A stretch of DNA of 64,000 nt, taken from contig NC_048553.1 in assembly GCF_902806685.2 (NCBI RefSeq), positions 11,079,440-11,143,439 of the forward strand, given 5' to 3'. The translations under genes and the position numbers were made by a program. The DNA is from Maniola hyperantus (Eukaryota > Arthropoda > Insecta > Lepidoptera > Nymphalidae). This document shows, piece after piece, positions 49,004 to 59,401 of this stretch. Below the pieces are notes generated by a model. That model did not search any database, was not told the DNA's origin, and saw only the letters and a program-made list of their open reading frames with translations. Each line of letters begins with the position of its first letter. The stretch's first letter is position 1.

Positions 49004-49563
49004 CACCGGTTGTTTCAAACCATTGGTCTTCGTAAGATACGTTCGTTAAAATTTAACAGACGTAGACGAACTTTAACATCTGTTAATTTAAGTGCGTTGC
49101 TTCATTCTACAAAAAACTGTTCGTCATTGTTATTTTGGTCGAAACTAACCCTAAAAATTAACTTACTTCTCCGTATCCTTTTTTTATTTCATTTTATATT
49201 AAATTATATAGTAAACACTTTTTCTTTCTTACAAAATCTTCAAAAAAACTATCATTAAAAACTAAAATTAAATTGATTCCATTATAATTTGTAAATAAAA
49301 TATTCCGTTTGTAAGAAGTATGAAGTTACGAACTGATTTGACGATCACCAATGGCGCCAGCACTGGTTAACGTAAACGTAACTTTTTAACGAACGTTAGC
49401 GCTAATAGATGCTGAATCAACGCTTTTTCTTTACTTACGGTCGTTAGCGCCATATTTAAAGGTTACGTGTCCGTCAAAATTTGTTGAAACCACGGAACAG
49501 AAAAAACAGTTCTTTCTGTTCTTTCTGTTCTGTTCTTTCTGTTCCGTGGTTGAAACAACCGGC
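49004..49563. mobile_element. M13 MITE
   Basis: CACCGGTTGTTTCAAACCAT and inverted GTGGTTGAAACAACCGGCC. The right arm also holds an inverted pair CCACGGAACAGAAA/TTTCTGTTCCGTGG around TTCTTTCTG repeats (49490-49552). GAACGTTAGCGC inside. Target duplication unclear. Confidence 0.7.
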
Positions 49564-50061
49564 CCTAAGTGACTATGTCGCTTCGGAAGGTAAACAATAA
49601 ACAATAAAAACATATATATTATAATAACTTGGCCTGATCACTCGCAGGGAAAGAAAGAAAGGTAACACAATTAAAAATATTTAAATTAGAATCCAAAATA
49701 TTACACAAACTTAACCTGAATGATTCATTCCGAACACACTCCAGCAACACAATATGGTATATATCTTCAATTACTCCACATGTGGAGCAATTGGGGGAAA
49801 CTGTTTTTTTAATAAGGAAAGCAAATTTGTTCGTTGGAATGTGTCAAAATAAAATTCTAAAATGTTTCAACAAATTACTACTATTTTGTTATAAATAAAC
49901 TAAGTTTGGGCCTAATAATCAGATATCGTGTTTTCCAATAATTAACCGAGCTATCTGCCAGCCGCTCCAGCGTGCGTGAACAATACTGCTGATCATACAG
50001 CTCTAATCAGCTGTTTTGTATTTGCTACCAGTTAGTTACAGCTATTGTACGCCACATACAC
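49564..50061. other. unassigned sequence
   Basis: 14-bp palindrome CTCCACATGTGGAG at 49774-49787; nothing else. Confidence 0.35.
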
Positions 50062-50242
50062 AACAACGCGGCAAAAAAGTAATGTACATCGGCCTTTAGA
50101 ATGACATTTCGGTTTTGTAGAGCGTTGTCTCTGTCACTCATTCCTGTATGACGTTTTGTCGATCTCAACGACAGGGACAACGCTCTACAAATCTGCTATC
50201 TCCTTCTAAAGGTCGATGTACATTACTTTCGGTCGCATACTG
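50062..50242. mobile_element. M2, left end decayed
   Basis: CGGCAAAAAAGTAATGTACA-TCGGCC, TTTTGTAGAGCGTTGTCTCT; right end CATACTG followed by TA. The two halves pair along most of the length. Confidence 0.85.
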
Positions 50243-50283
50243 TACATAAAATATATACATAGAAACGACGAACGAAAATTTTT

Positions 50284-50470
50284 GACGACCTCCCTGGCGC
50301 AGTGGTAAGCGCTGTCTTACTAGTGGGAGGTCCTTGGTTTGATTCCCGGTAGGAGTATGGAATTTTATAGTTTCTAAATTTCTGGTCTGGTCTGGTGGGA
50401 GGTTTCGGCCACGGACACACAGCCGTGCGCCGCCGAGCGATTCAGCGTTCCGGTACGAAGGAGAAACCAA
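50284..50470 (+). mobile_element. SINE-C, internal deletion
   Basis: GACGACCTCCCTGGCGCAGT, GGTTTGATTCCCGGTAGG, CTGGTCTGGTCTGGTGGGAG, AGCGTTCCGGTACGAAGGAG. Confidence 0.85.
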
Positions 50471-50471
50471 T

Positions 50472-50493
50472 AAACAGACACACTTTTGCATTT
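50472..50493 (-). mobile_element. HEL-1 5'-end scrap
   Basis: AACAGACACACTTTTGCATT-TA between SINE-C and REP-6. Confidence 0.55.
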
Positions 50494-50504
50494 ATTAGGT
50501 ACCT

Positions 50505-50733
50505 ACTAGCTTATGCTCGCGACTTCGTCCGCGTGGACTACAAAATTTGAAACGCCTATTTCACCCTCTTAGGGGTTAAATTTTCAAAATCCTTTTTATA
50601 GCGGATGCCTACGTCATAATAGCTACCTGCATGATAAATTTCAGCCCGATCCGTCCCGTAGTTTGAGCTGTGCGTTGATCTAGATCAGTCAGACAGTCAG
50701 TCAGTCACCTTTTCCTTTTATATATTTAGATAC
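50505..50733 (-). mobile_element. REP-6 copy
   Basis: CTAGCTTATGCTCGCGACTT to CAGACAGTCAGTCAGTCACC-TTTTCCTTTTATATATTTAG. Confidence 0.9.
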
Positions 50734-51056
50734 TTATAATGGTTAGTGATGGATTCATAATGGAGTTTTGTAAGCATAAAAAAACTTAATGGAGCTAAAA
50801 ATTGAAGTTACATTAACTTTACTTTTTACCTCAACGTTATAGAGAGGCATCATGTAAATATCTTTTTAAGAAAAAAATTCTCCAAGGCCCCGTGACAAAC
50901 GAGCGTAGCGCCGTTTCACGGTGATTAGGAACCTGGGTCTATCCTCTCGAGGGATGAGGTGAGGAGATGAGGAGATGAGATCCCTTAGAGACTTTCTGTT
51001 GAGCACTTTTACATAATATGCGAAATTGGTTATAAATTAGTTATCTGAGAAATAGG
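50734..51056. other. unassigned sequence
   Basis: Nothing recognised. Confidence 0.4.
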
Positions 51057-51137
51057 TAAAAACCCTTCACACTCTGAGAGGAGATCCGTGCCCGGCAGTA
51101 AGCCGGCGATGGGTTGATCATGATGATGATGATGAAT
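51057..51137 (+). mobile_element. SINE-A 3' end
   Basis: AACCCTTCACACTCTGAGAG, CGATGGGTTGATCATGATGA-TGATGATG. Confidence 0.8.
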
Positions 51138-51767
51138 AGAATAAAGGCGGTGATTGTCAAACTTGGTGTTTTTTTTTGTTTTATTAATATTATTACCTAA
51201 CACCAGACTCCTCCACCATTGGTGATATGATGGAACAATTTTTAAGAAAGAATATTTCACTCCGTTACATAGGCATAAGTAGAATTTTCTAGATAAGTAT
51301 CGATATACATTGTTTAAACTGATTCATATTCAGACAAGTCTTTTTATATGTAAAGGTTTGCGAAATTCTGTTACATTATTAGGTAGGTACTTATTGATTG
51401 AACTTATTCATATTATTATTACTTGTATTAAAGTTTATTTCTTTCTTTTACAGGTAAGATTCTGCGTATACTACTCTTCCAACATTTCGAGGTATTCAGA
51501 ATTGTATATACGATAATAATGTAATAAGAAAATATTTTGCTGAAACACTTTCCTTTGATGTCAAGAGAGGTGTAGCATTCCGAGAAATCCTCAACTCTTG
51601 AATATAAAATCCCCTAGGACTCAAAAACTACTGACTTTGTCTATGAAATTTTAAGCTTTTTATTTGAAAACTATAAATATACAATAATATAAACATACCA
51701 GAAGTGAAACTAAATATTAATCACAACGCGCAGAGGCTTATCGAGAGTTTTACCTTTTATTTATAAC
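51138..51767. other. unassigned sequence
   Basis: 630 bases. TTTCTTTTACAG at 51443-51454 is acceptor-like but no frame supports an exon. Confidence 0.35.
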
Positions 51768-51853
51768 TGAGCTGATGCCCGCGACTTCGTACGCGTGGAT
51801 TTAGGTTTTTAAAAATCCTGTGGGAACTCTTAAACTTTCCGGGATAAAAAGTC
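51768..51853 (-). mobile_element. HEL-1 3' fragment
   Basis: GAGCTGATGCCCGCGACTTC (CTAG lost), TTTCCGGGATAAAAAGTC. Confidence 0.8.
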
Positions 51854-52796
51854 AATCAAAATGGCGACCTAAACACATTATAAATAGTCGGTCGAATCTC
51901 GAGTCGGAAAGAGACCAGCTTAAAAACCATCAACCAGTCGCATTTCTACAATCGACTCAAGATGGCTTTCTCGCAACAGATCACGTGACTTCCGTTTCAA
52001 AAGGTGGCAATTACAAGTGCGACAACAATAAGTTTGATATTTCAATGTGTGCTTTTTGAGACTTTAAACTTTTTCGAATACTCGGTACATTATTATAATA
52101 ATATGTCTCGGTACCAAGAGTGAATAAATCCATACTAACATTTTCGTTTGGTTATGGCCTAAGCCTATGTGTACTTAAGTACTCGATTCTTATCTTGCAG
52201 TCTAGCTAAGTAAATTCTTAGATACCAAGTTTCTCGATCAAGCAAATGGATTAGTGTTAACTAGGCCGTGAAACAAAAAAAAACAAAGTCTGCAAACATA
52301 ATCAAAGTTGGTAGAAACTTTTTTGATGAGCTAACTTCGCTAGTGATGTCTATAACTCCGGTGAATTATATTTACCTGCCTCCCTTTTGAGGTACCCGAT
52401 CGAGTAAACCACATACGGCTTGCAAAGTTCTGTACCCAACTCGTTATCCCCTGAGAGGCAGTTTCGGGACGCATTAAACGGAATTGAGTCTTATGTAATT
52501 TTACATCTACCTGCTTTGAATTAAGGCCTCAGAACAAATACCTGTAGAAGTACCTAGCCCTATTGTGAATCTTACTGTTAAAGCGAGAAAGCTATATGCA
52601 TTTAAGCTCTTAAATTAGAACGGGACGAATGATTATTTTTTGTCCTTATCACCGTGGCCACTTTTTTTGTTTGTCGAGATGTATTTTGTACGTGAGATCT
52701 TGACAAACAACGTGAAGTGAGGTTATGTGGACTCAAGTATTTTAAAGAAATAATTGATTTGTATTGTTGTTTTTTTGTTTTTGAAGTTATTGTGCA
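51854..52796. other. unassigned sequence upstream of THAP-like exon
   Basis: 940 bases without a recognised repeat. Confidence 0.4.
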
Positions 52797-52867
52797 ATGG
52801 TGGAGTGCAGTATACTAGGCTACAATAGTCGAAGCGAACGTAAAATAGAAGGAACAACATTTCACAA
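52797..52867 (+). pseudogene. THAP-domain first exon, probable fossil
   Basis: ATG at 52797 opens a 23-codon reading MVECSILGYNSRSERKIEGT-TFHK before the donor GTAAGT (52868). The pattern M-x-x-C-x4-?-x-x-R...FHK is the start of a THAP zinc finger (C2CH, DNA-binding). The second zinc cysteine, expected at residue 9, is Tyr (TAC for TGC), so the finger should not bind zinc normally. THAP domains occur in host factors and P-element-type transposases. No second exon is recognisable within the following 500 bases, which hold an M7 end. Too short for certainty. Confidence 0.55.
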
Positions 52868-52933
52868 GTAAGTCTGCTCGAGCGAGAGGGACTATAGGGG
52901 CCACGCTAGTTGCATATCTGTAGGTATATATCT

Positions 52934-53032
52934 GTGTACAAAATGATGTAAATGGTTATTGGCATTGGATTGTGTTTAGGTAGTATAACAATGACGCTAA
53001 GCTTTCGCTAGCGTTCTGGTTACATTCTATAT
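52934..53032. mobile_element. M7 right end
   Basis: TGTACAAAATGATGTAAATG, CATTGGATTGTGTTTAGGTA, TTTCGCTAGCGTTCTGGTTA-CATTC. The left part is missing. Confidence 0.8.
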
Positions 53033-53273
53033 ATGGTATAGAAAACAAATATAATAATAATCACGAGTATTCCGTACAACCAATCACAAAAATGATACCG
53101 GGTTGTTATTATTCAAAAAATGATCTACGAAAACATTTACAAAAACAGAATAATTAATTGAAAATTCGTCATAAGTAAAGTATAAATTTCACCAAAATAT
53201 TTCATTTAGTCGATTTATGAAGGCTTTTAATTGGACGATTTTACTGGACGAAATAAATGTCATTTAATTTTCA

Positions 53274-53280
53274 TATAAAA
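53274..53280 (+). promoter_or_regulatory. TATA-like box, weak candidate
   Basis: TATAAAA, 87 bases before a possible exon with ATG at 53361. ATTCGGTG about 22-30 bases downstream could be an initiator. Not supported by conservation. Confidence 0.2.
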
Positions 53281-53360
53281 TTGACGCATACAGTTCATTC
53301 GGTGTTTGCACTGGCGATGCCGTGCCGGTGTGAGTTGATTATTCTGTGCTATATTTGACA

Positions 53361-53400
53361 ATGTGTCCCAACGATGGAGACCAGAAGCGAGCAACGAGAA
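53361..53400 (+). CDS. possible short first coding exon
   Basis: ATG with an ACA context at -3, 13 codons (MCPNDGDQKRATR) and a strong donor GTGAGT at 53401. No partner exon in the window, product unknown. It may equally be chance. Confidence 0.2.
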
Positions 53401-53430
53401 GTGAGTGTGTAGCTAGGAATCTAGGATAGC

Positions 53431-53557
53431 TTTTTTCAGACCTGGGCGTGTTTGGAACCCTCGTAGCTTTAGTTTTAAGTTCGTGTAATAATTATCATCA
53501 CTCGACCATCAAAAAGTGTAATTTATTACCTATTTTGAATAAATTATTTGACTTTGA
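53431..53557 (+). mobile_element. LINE 3' tail
   Basis: CAGACCTGGGCGTGTTTGGA, TCGTAGCTTTAGTTTTAAGT, GAATAAATTATTTGACTTTG; same family as 6322-6503. Confidence 0.7.
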
Positions 53558-55051
53558 TAGTTTTGTCGCTGGGCTCTGAGCGAGTGCGACAGACGATCAC
53601 TCGCTCCTGCGCAAACTATGTGAGTATTTTGACGGCCAAAATAGCGTTGCTGAGCAAGTTTTTCTTTGATAGCTCTTGTCGCTGCGACAAACTAGTAGAG
53701 AGAGAGTTCTCGCCGATACTAATTAATCTCAGCGATCAACTATTAATATATTTATCACCTTTATTGACACAGAATCACACAATGATTGTTCGTTTCTTGA
53801 GCGAGAATATAGGCGATACCTATTTTCTCGTCGGTGGTGGGACCAGTGCTTATAGACACAAGTGTCTATAGGTGCGAACAGGTAAAAACTTCTTTCTCGC
53901 TCATTCGCACATCAATCTATGTCGCAAACGATATGAACTGAATTATTTTTGTCCGAGTTTTTATACTACCGCATCGCTTTTATTACCTTTGGGGGAATTC
54001 ATTTATCCACATCCCCGTGTCCGGCCGATATAATACTTACTCGCAGTATTTTTTTATTGGTTTAATCATGTGTACATACATGACAGTTTGTATTTGTTCA
54101 CTCTTTTTATGGAGCATTTTATTGTAAGCTTTATTTAAATCAAGGCGCGTTCGAATCGAGTTTCGGATTGTAATAAAATGGTCTGGTTTTGTATATGCAC
54201 TGTGATATATGTAACTAAAATATAGATATAGAAACGATAGATAAAATGCTTTTTTGGAATGATTTGTTTTGGAAAATATTTTCTAGTATTCAGTCTAAGC
54301 TGACGTTTGCAGTTTTTGATTACACTTTGTTTATTTTCATCTATGATTATACTTTCTACGCCAAACTCGTTAATCGTACTGCTAAATTAATTTTCAAGCA
54401 AAATCGATAAACATAAAATTCTCATCTGATTTATGGCACATCTTTGCTAATAAAATAATACTTAATGCTTTAATTTCACGATATTATTTCAGTAAAATCG
54501 AAGGCCGGGCAAGAGTTGGCCATAATTTTTATCTATTCTTTTGTGAGAAGTCTCAATTTCAATTTCAGTTAATTGCAATTCCATATATACCATTTACATA
54601 CAAGGTAGGATTATGGATATCCAGTTTGGGTGTCGCAATTCGGTCTGAACAGTAGACCTTAGTAGGGAGACCCATATATATTTATTAATTTTTATTTACG
54701 TCGTTTAGAAAACCATTTATGGCATAGTAGCACTTTTATAATAAAAAGTTTTTTTAATAATCTTCAAGTGGTTAGTGAATGTTTGTATTAAATTTTCAGT
54801 CGTCTGCGATATGCATGAGTTATTTTCAAAAATGTAGCTCCCTTGCCTTTTGTACTACATTAATTATCCCCCTAATTTCTACCCTTATCAACATACAAAA
54901 TTGTTAAAATTTCTATTGTTATAAGCAAAAGGAAACTTTTGATGATTTATCTTGCGCTCGCTCGTCGCGCAACGCGAAATTACGAAGTTTTGTGAGAAAA
55001 TTTCTAAAATTCTAAAGTGCCCCGCTTTTCCGTCACCCGCTTCCTCTCCAC
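53558..55051. other. unassigned, mostly repeat-free
   Basis: 1.5 kb. A 107-codon + frame (53548-53871; ...VREFSPILINLSDQ-type) is unrecognised and starts in the LINE tail. A near-palindrome TATAGACAC-AA-GTGTCTATA is at 53851-53870. The rest is AT-rich and featureless. Confidence 0.4.
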
Positions 55052-55121
55052 CAGTATGCTTAGTATAAGATTTTACGTCTCACCAACGTTGCTAGATTTC
55101 GAGAGTCGAAACACAATAACG
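55052..55121 (+). mobile_element. M1 copy a, left part
   Basis: CAGTATGCTTAGTATAAGAT, CTCACCAACGTTGCTAGATT, TCGAAACACAATAACG; split by a LINE fragment. Confidence 0.85.
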
Positions 55122-55368
55122 GGCGAGTTTCTACACCTATGTCGTCAACATTCCATCTACGCGTACGAAACGCTTTGCGTCATCATTCCTTATACATGGC
55201 TAGGGTCTGGAATACTCTTCCGAGATCAGTGTTTCCTGCCAATTATAATCCGGGTATCTTTAAAACAAGAGTGAAAAGGCACCTTCTAGAATCTAGGCAA
55301 ACACGTCCCATCTTAGGCCACATCATCACTTCCCATCAGGTGTGCGCCTATAATGAATTTAAAAAAAA
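55122..55368 (+). pseudogene. Jockey/CR1-like LINE 3' end inside M1
   Basis: Frame includes LYMARVWNTLPRSVFPANYN and GIFKTRVKRHLLESRQ, the conserved C-terminus of Jockey/CR1-type LINEs, then a short 3' UTR and A8 at 55361-55368. 5'-truncated to 247 bases. No clear target duplication (only G shared). Confidence 0.85.
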
Positions 55369-55572
55369 GTCGAAGTAAAATGGACCTAAAGAGCCTTGAA
55401 TTGAAGTAAAAAAATCAATGCCACTGTTTTTAATTTCGTAACGTTTCCACTTGGAGCGCTGACTGTAGATGTGTAGAAAAACTTGAGCTTTAAAACAGGG
55501 CATTTAAGATCCCGTTTTCGATCCCGACACTCGAATACTATCAACGTTGGTGAGACATAACTCTCGTACTAA
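55369..55572 (+). mobile_element. M1 copy a, right part
   Basis: GTCGAAGTAAAATGGACCTA, TCCACTTGGAGCGCTGAC, ATCAACGTTGGTGAGACATA-ACTCTCGTACTAA. Confidence 0.85.
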
Positions 55573-55870
55573 CAGTACCCGTAGTATAAGATTTTACGTC
55601 ACACCAAACATTGCTAGAATTCGAGAGTCGAAACACTTCTGCGTTATAGTAAACGGGATCTTAAGTGCCTTGTTTTAAAGCTCAAGTTCGTCTACACATC
55701 TACAGCCACGCGCTCCAAGCGGAAAAATTGCGAAATTAAAATCAGTGGCATTGAATTTTTGACTTCAATTCAAGGCTCTTTAGGTCCATTTTACTTTGAT
55801 GTTATTGTGTTTCGACTCTCGAATTCTAGCAACGTTTGGTGAGACGTAAAATCTTATACTACGGGTACAG
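55573..55870 (-). mobile_element. M1 copy b, adjoining copy a
   Basis: CAGTACCCGTAGTATAAGAT to CTTATACTACGGGTACAG; core reads CCAAGCGGAAAAATTGCG, i.e. reversed relative to copy a. Starts immediately after copy a ends. Confidence 0.9.
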
Positions 55871-56024
55871 TACAGTATCTAAACTGTGCAGTTTATGAAG
55901 CGAGCGTAACTTTGCACGCCCTTCATATCGCAACTTTTCTTCTTTTCACAAACAAGGTTTATATTGTTATACTGTCGTTCAACGGTTTAGTTTGAGAGTG
56001 AAGATTCATTGTTTAAAGAAAAGC

Positions 56025-56396
56025 TGCTTTTTAGGGTTCCGTAGCCAAATGGCAAAAAACGGAACCCTTATAGGTAGATTCGTCATGTCTGTCTATCTGT
56101 CTGTCTGGCCGTATATCACAGCCACTTTTTTCCGAAACTATAAGAGTTATACAATTGAAACTTGGTAAGTAGATGTATTATGTGTACCGCATTAAGATTT
56201 TCACACAAAAATAGAAAAAAAACAATAAATTTTAAGGGTTTTCCCATACTTAGAACTGAAACTCAAAAATTTTTTTTCATCAAACCCGTGGGGTATATGG
56301 AAAGGTCTTCAAAAATGATATTGAGTTTTCCAATATAATTTTTTTCTAAACTGAATAGTTTGCTATTTTTAACTGAAACTGAATAGACACTTCCAA
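56025..56396 (+). mobile_element. REP-4b, 3' end lost
   Basis: TTTTTAGGGTTCCGTAGCCA, TCACAGCCACTTTTTTCCGA, CATACTTAGAACTGAAACTC. Cut at CTTCCAAA where M3 begins. Confidence 0.9.
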
Positions 56397-56742
56397 ATGC
56401 GAATATCTGCTGCCAACATTCGCGAATGCGAATGTGAATGCGAATATTCAGTTTTTGTTTAAATTTGACGCCATTTGTCTATGGCTTGGTGACCTTGGCG
56501 GCAGTCCCGTTACCAAATGATATAGAGAAGACTGATAATGTGATTATGAGTCTAAGTTACTTTTTATTACATTCAAAAACATAAGAAATTAATGGATTTT
56601 GTTATATTAACCAACTATTACATCAAAATTTTTGTATTCGCAAATCATTCGCAGTAACTTCGCGGATTGCGAATGCGAATGCAAATATGCAAAAATATGC
56701 GAATATCCGCGAATGCGAATGCGAATATTCGTTACATCACTA
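56397..56742. mobile_element. M3, left end missing
   Basis: ATGCGAATATCTGCTGCCAA to GCGAATATTCGTTACATCAC-TA; lacks the first ~47 bases of the 32992 copy and its left target site. Confidence 0.9.
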
Positions 56743-56799
56743 GTAGGTACTAAACATACTTACTACTTAGGTACATGTATGAAAATTTTAATTATTCAA

Positions 56800-56950
56800 C
56801 TCATTAGAATAATAACAACGACACAATAATGACACCCAAGGAATTTCTATTTCGCATACAAAGCTTAAAATTTGAAATTATGATTTCCGCTGCAAGCTAC
56901 AATTTTCAATTTTAATTCATTCAAATGAATGCGAACGTGCTCTTATTATA
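56800..56950 (-). repeat. inverted homologue of 60372-60545
   Basis: On the minus strand GCATTCATTTGAATGAATTA, AATTGAAAATTGTAGCTTGC, AATCATAATTTCAAATTT, matching the + strand at 60.4 kb. Confidence 0.75.
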
Positions 56951-57044
56951 GTTCTAAAGAATTCAGGTCAAAGAAGACCTACCTACTATCATAAAAAATT
57001 TACAAAATAAGATCATTCTCAACGGTGACACATCTATACTAATA

Positions 57045-57343
57045 CTAGCTGACCCGCCCCGGCTTCGCTCGGGTGGAATTTAGAAAATCGAGGTGGGGGT
57101 TGAATTTCCAAAAATCCTGAAACACATATTTCTTCATTTGTGACCGAAAACCCAAATACCAATTTTCACGCAAATAACTTCAAAAATGACGGACTTTCAT
57201 ACAAACTTCCATCCCCCATTAAACCCACTTAGGGGTGGAATTTCGCAAAATCCTTTCTTAATGGATACTATTTACAAAGTACACACCCTTCAAATTTCAT
57301 GTCTCAAGGACCAGTGGTTTAGGCTGTATAAGTCAGTCAGTCA
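57045..57343 (-). mobile_element. REP-6-related repeat
   Basis: CTAGCTGACCCGCCCCGGCT, ACTTAGGGGTGGAATTTCGC, CTTTCTTAATGGATACTATT, GTCAGTCAGTCAG end. Confidence 0.7.
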
Positions 57344-57349
57344 GGTCTT

Positions 57350-57547
57350 TGAATTAGGTTTTTTTAAAATACCGTGGGAACTCTTTGATTTTCCGGGATA
57401 AAAAGTACTCAAAAGTAGCCTATGTCACACTCCAGGTCTTTATCTATACCCATGCAAAAAATCACTTCAATCCGTTGCACCTTTGCGACGTGATTGAAGG
57501 ACAAACCAGCAAACCAACAAACGAACACACTTTCGCATTTATAATAA
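57350..57547 (-). mobile_element. HEL-1b, GC-rich end missing
   Basis: GAATTAGGTTTTTTTAAAAT, CATGCAAAAAATCACTTCAA, AACACACTTTCGCATTTATA-ATAAG. Fused to the CAGT end of the preceding repeat. Confidence 0.85.
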
Positions 57548-57549
57548 GA

Positions 57550-57622
57550 AGATTTTTTTAAAAGTTTGTTTGTAGGAGGTAATCTCTTGAACTACTGAAC
57601 CGATTTTGAAAATTCGTAACAG
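57550..57622 (+). mobile_element. fragment of the 39495-type repeat
   Basis: AAAGTTTGTTTGTAGGAGGT-AATCTCTTGAACTACTGAAC-CGATTTTGAAAATTC. Confidence 0.6.
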
Positions 57623-58116
57623 TCAAAATGATATGAAACCCTAAAACTATCTTCGTTTTATTTGTCAAAGTATGCAGTACAGTCATACCTACTACAGTTT
57701 GATGCATCGTCATTTCAGTTGCATGTCCTAAACAAATAAGCCATTGTGATTGGTTCAGTAGATAGCTCCAGTACGTGGAATTGAGACAAGCGGGTCACTT
57801 TGACTCGGGCCAGGTTCGGAATTGCATAAGCCATCAGCACCTGGGCACTGACGAGTCAATTCCGTACGATCCGCCCTAAACGCTCATTTTTAAGGTGGAA
57901 ACACACCATTTTTAGTGTTAGGTAATCTATGTACCTACTTTAAACTATGTATAAAAGGAAAAAATATAGACTCACTAAGTAGCTGACGAATTAGGTTTTT
58001 TAACTAACGATTTAATATTTTATTATCAATGGTTAACAAATAAACTATTAATAAACTTAAATCTAAAAAAAAAAACAACATTATTAGGTTTTTTGAATTT
58101 TATATAATATAGATTA
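57623..58116. other. unassigned sequence
   Basis: 490 bases, nothing recognised. Confidence 0.4.
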
Positions 58117-58230
58117 CTAGCTGATGCCCGGGACTTCGTCCGCGTGGAATTAGGTTTTTTAAAAGTCCCGTGGGAACTCTTCGATTTTCCAGGATAAAAA
58201 GTAGCCTATGTCACTCTCCATGTCTTTGAC

Positions 58231-58244
58231 TATACCGTGCAAAA
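58231..58244. repeat. target duplication of LINE tail, left
   Basis: TATACCGTGCAAAA, against TATACCCATGCAAAA at 58356-58370; the right copy matches the unbroken HEL-1b order. Confidence 0.8.
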
Positions 58245-58355
58245 GAGCAACCGCCGAGTTTCTTGCTGGTTCTTCTCGGTAGGAAAGGCATTCCGAACCA
58301 GTGGTAGATGCATCCGACTATTCGAATAAAAAAGATTTTTATTTATTTATTTATT
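58245..58355 (+). mobile_element. LINE 3' end inside HEL-1b
   Basis: GAGCAACCGCCGAGTTTCTT, GCTGGTTCTTCTCGGTAGGA, GCATTCCGAACCAGTGGTAG, then (TTTA)n. A common lepidopteran LINE 3' UTR (recall), 111 bases. Confidence 0.85.
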
Positions 58356-58451
58356 TATACCCATGCAAAAAAATCACGTCAATCCGTTGCTCCGTTGCGA
58401 TGTGATCGAAGGACAAACCAACAAACAAACACACTTTCGCATTTATAATAA

Positions 58452-58795
58452 GGGTACTGATAAGTACTTACATTTTCAAAAGTTTGTTTAAATCTTGCAT
58501 GCCTTCGATGAAATAACTAGCTATTTATAAGCCAGAGTGGAAATTAAAGCAGAGTGTGTATCTAACTTAACATGAACTGCAGAGAAATGTGGTTTTACAC
58601 TAGTCTCGTGTTAATTGAGCTCCTGCATAGTGCATAGGCGTTAATTTTACACCTCTTTACTATCTACCTATTGAAAGTTATCTACTTTAAATTATGATTA
58701 GGTTATGACGAGTATGAGGTGGGGGGACACATGGCACACTAACACAGCCTCAGCACCAAAAATGATGCAGCATTGAAAGTTTCTGAAACTATTTA
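58452..58795. other. unassigned sequence
   Basis: Nothing recognised. Confidence 0.4.
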
Positions 58796-58952
58796 CAGTT
58801 GCCGGCAAGAATTTTAGAATGAGATTTCGACTTTGTAGAGCGTTGTATCTGTCACTCATACCTATGTGACGTTTTGTCGGTCTCAACGACAGTGACAACA
58901 CTCTACGAAACCGCTCTTTTTCCATAGGTTGATGTACAATATTTTCTGCCGC
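58796..58952. mobile_element. M2, split by SINE-A, left part
   Basis: TA then CAGTTGCCGGCAAGAATTTT-AGAATGAG, TTTGTAGAGCGTTGTATCTG, ATATTTTCTGCCGC. The remainder (CTACTG, then TA) is at 59281-59286. Confidence 0.85.
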
Positions 58953-59272
58953 GTCATCATGACATCATGATCAACCCATCACCGGCTCACTACAGAGCAC
59001 GGGTCTCCTCTTAGAGTGAGAAGGGTTTTTGGGCATAGTCTACCACGCTGGCCATGTGCGGATTGGTAGACTTCACACACCTTTGAGAACATTATGGAGA
59101 ACTCTCAGGCATGCCGGTTTCCTCACGATGTTTTCCTTCACCGTTAAAACAAGTGATATTTAATTAATTAAAACTCACATAACTCCGAAAAGTTAGAGGT
59201 GCGTGCCCCGGATCGAACCCCCGACCTCCGATTAGAAGGCGGACGTCCTAACCACTAGGCTATCACAGCTTA
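58953..59272 (-). mobile_element. SINE-A, complete, inside M2
   Basis: Minus strand: GCTGTGATAGCCTAGTGGTT, GGTTCGATCC (59211-59220), ATTCTCCATAATG-type body, GATCATGATGTCATGATGAC tail. TCTGCCGC at 58945-58952 and 59273-59280 is the target duplication. Confidence 0.95.
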
Positions 59273-59401
59273 TCTGCCGCCTACTGTATAATATTTGGAG
59301 TATAAGTCCTTCAAATTGCTATTGCTCTGAAACCCATGTCTCAGTTACATTGAAATGACGTCATTTGACGTATATTTAAGTAAAAATATACCATCAGCCA
59401 T

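Larger units (their letters stand above)
58117..58451 (-). mobile_element. HEL-1b split by a LINE tail
   Basis: CTAGCTGATGCCCGGGACTT to CACACTTTCGCATTTATAAT-AAGGGTAC; the LINE is at 58245-58355. Confidence 0.9.

Noticed and set aside
51443..51460. TTTCTTTTACAG-GTAAG as an exon boundary
   Set aside because: The acceptor and donor are adjacent, leaving no exon.
53548..53871. 107-codon + frame
   Set aside because: Starts inside a LINE tail and shows no protein-like features.
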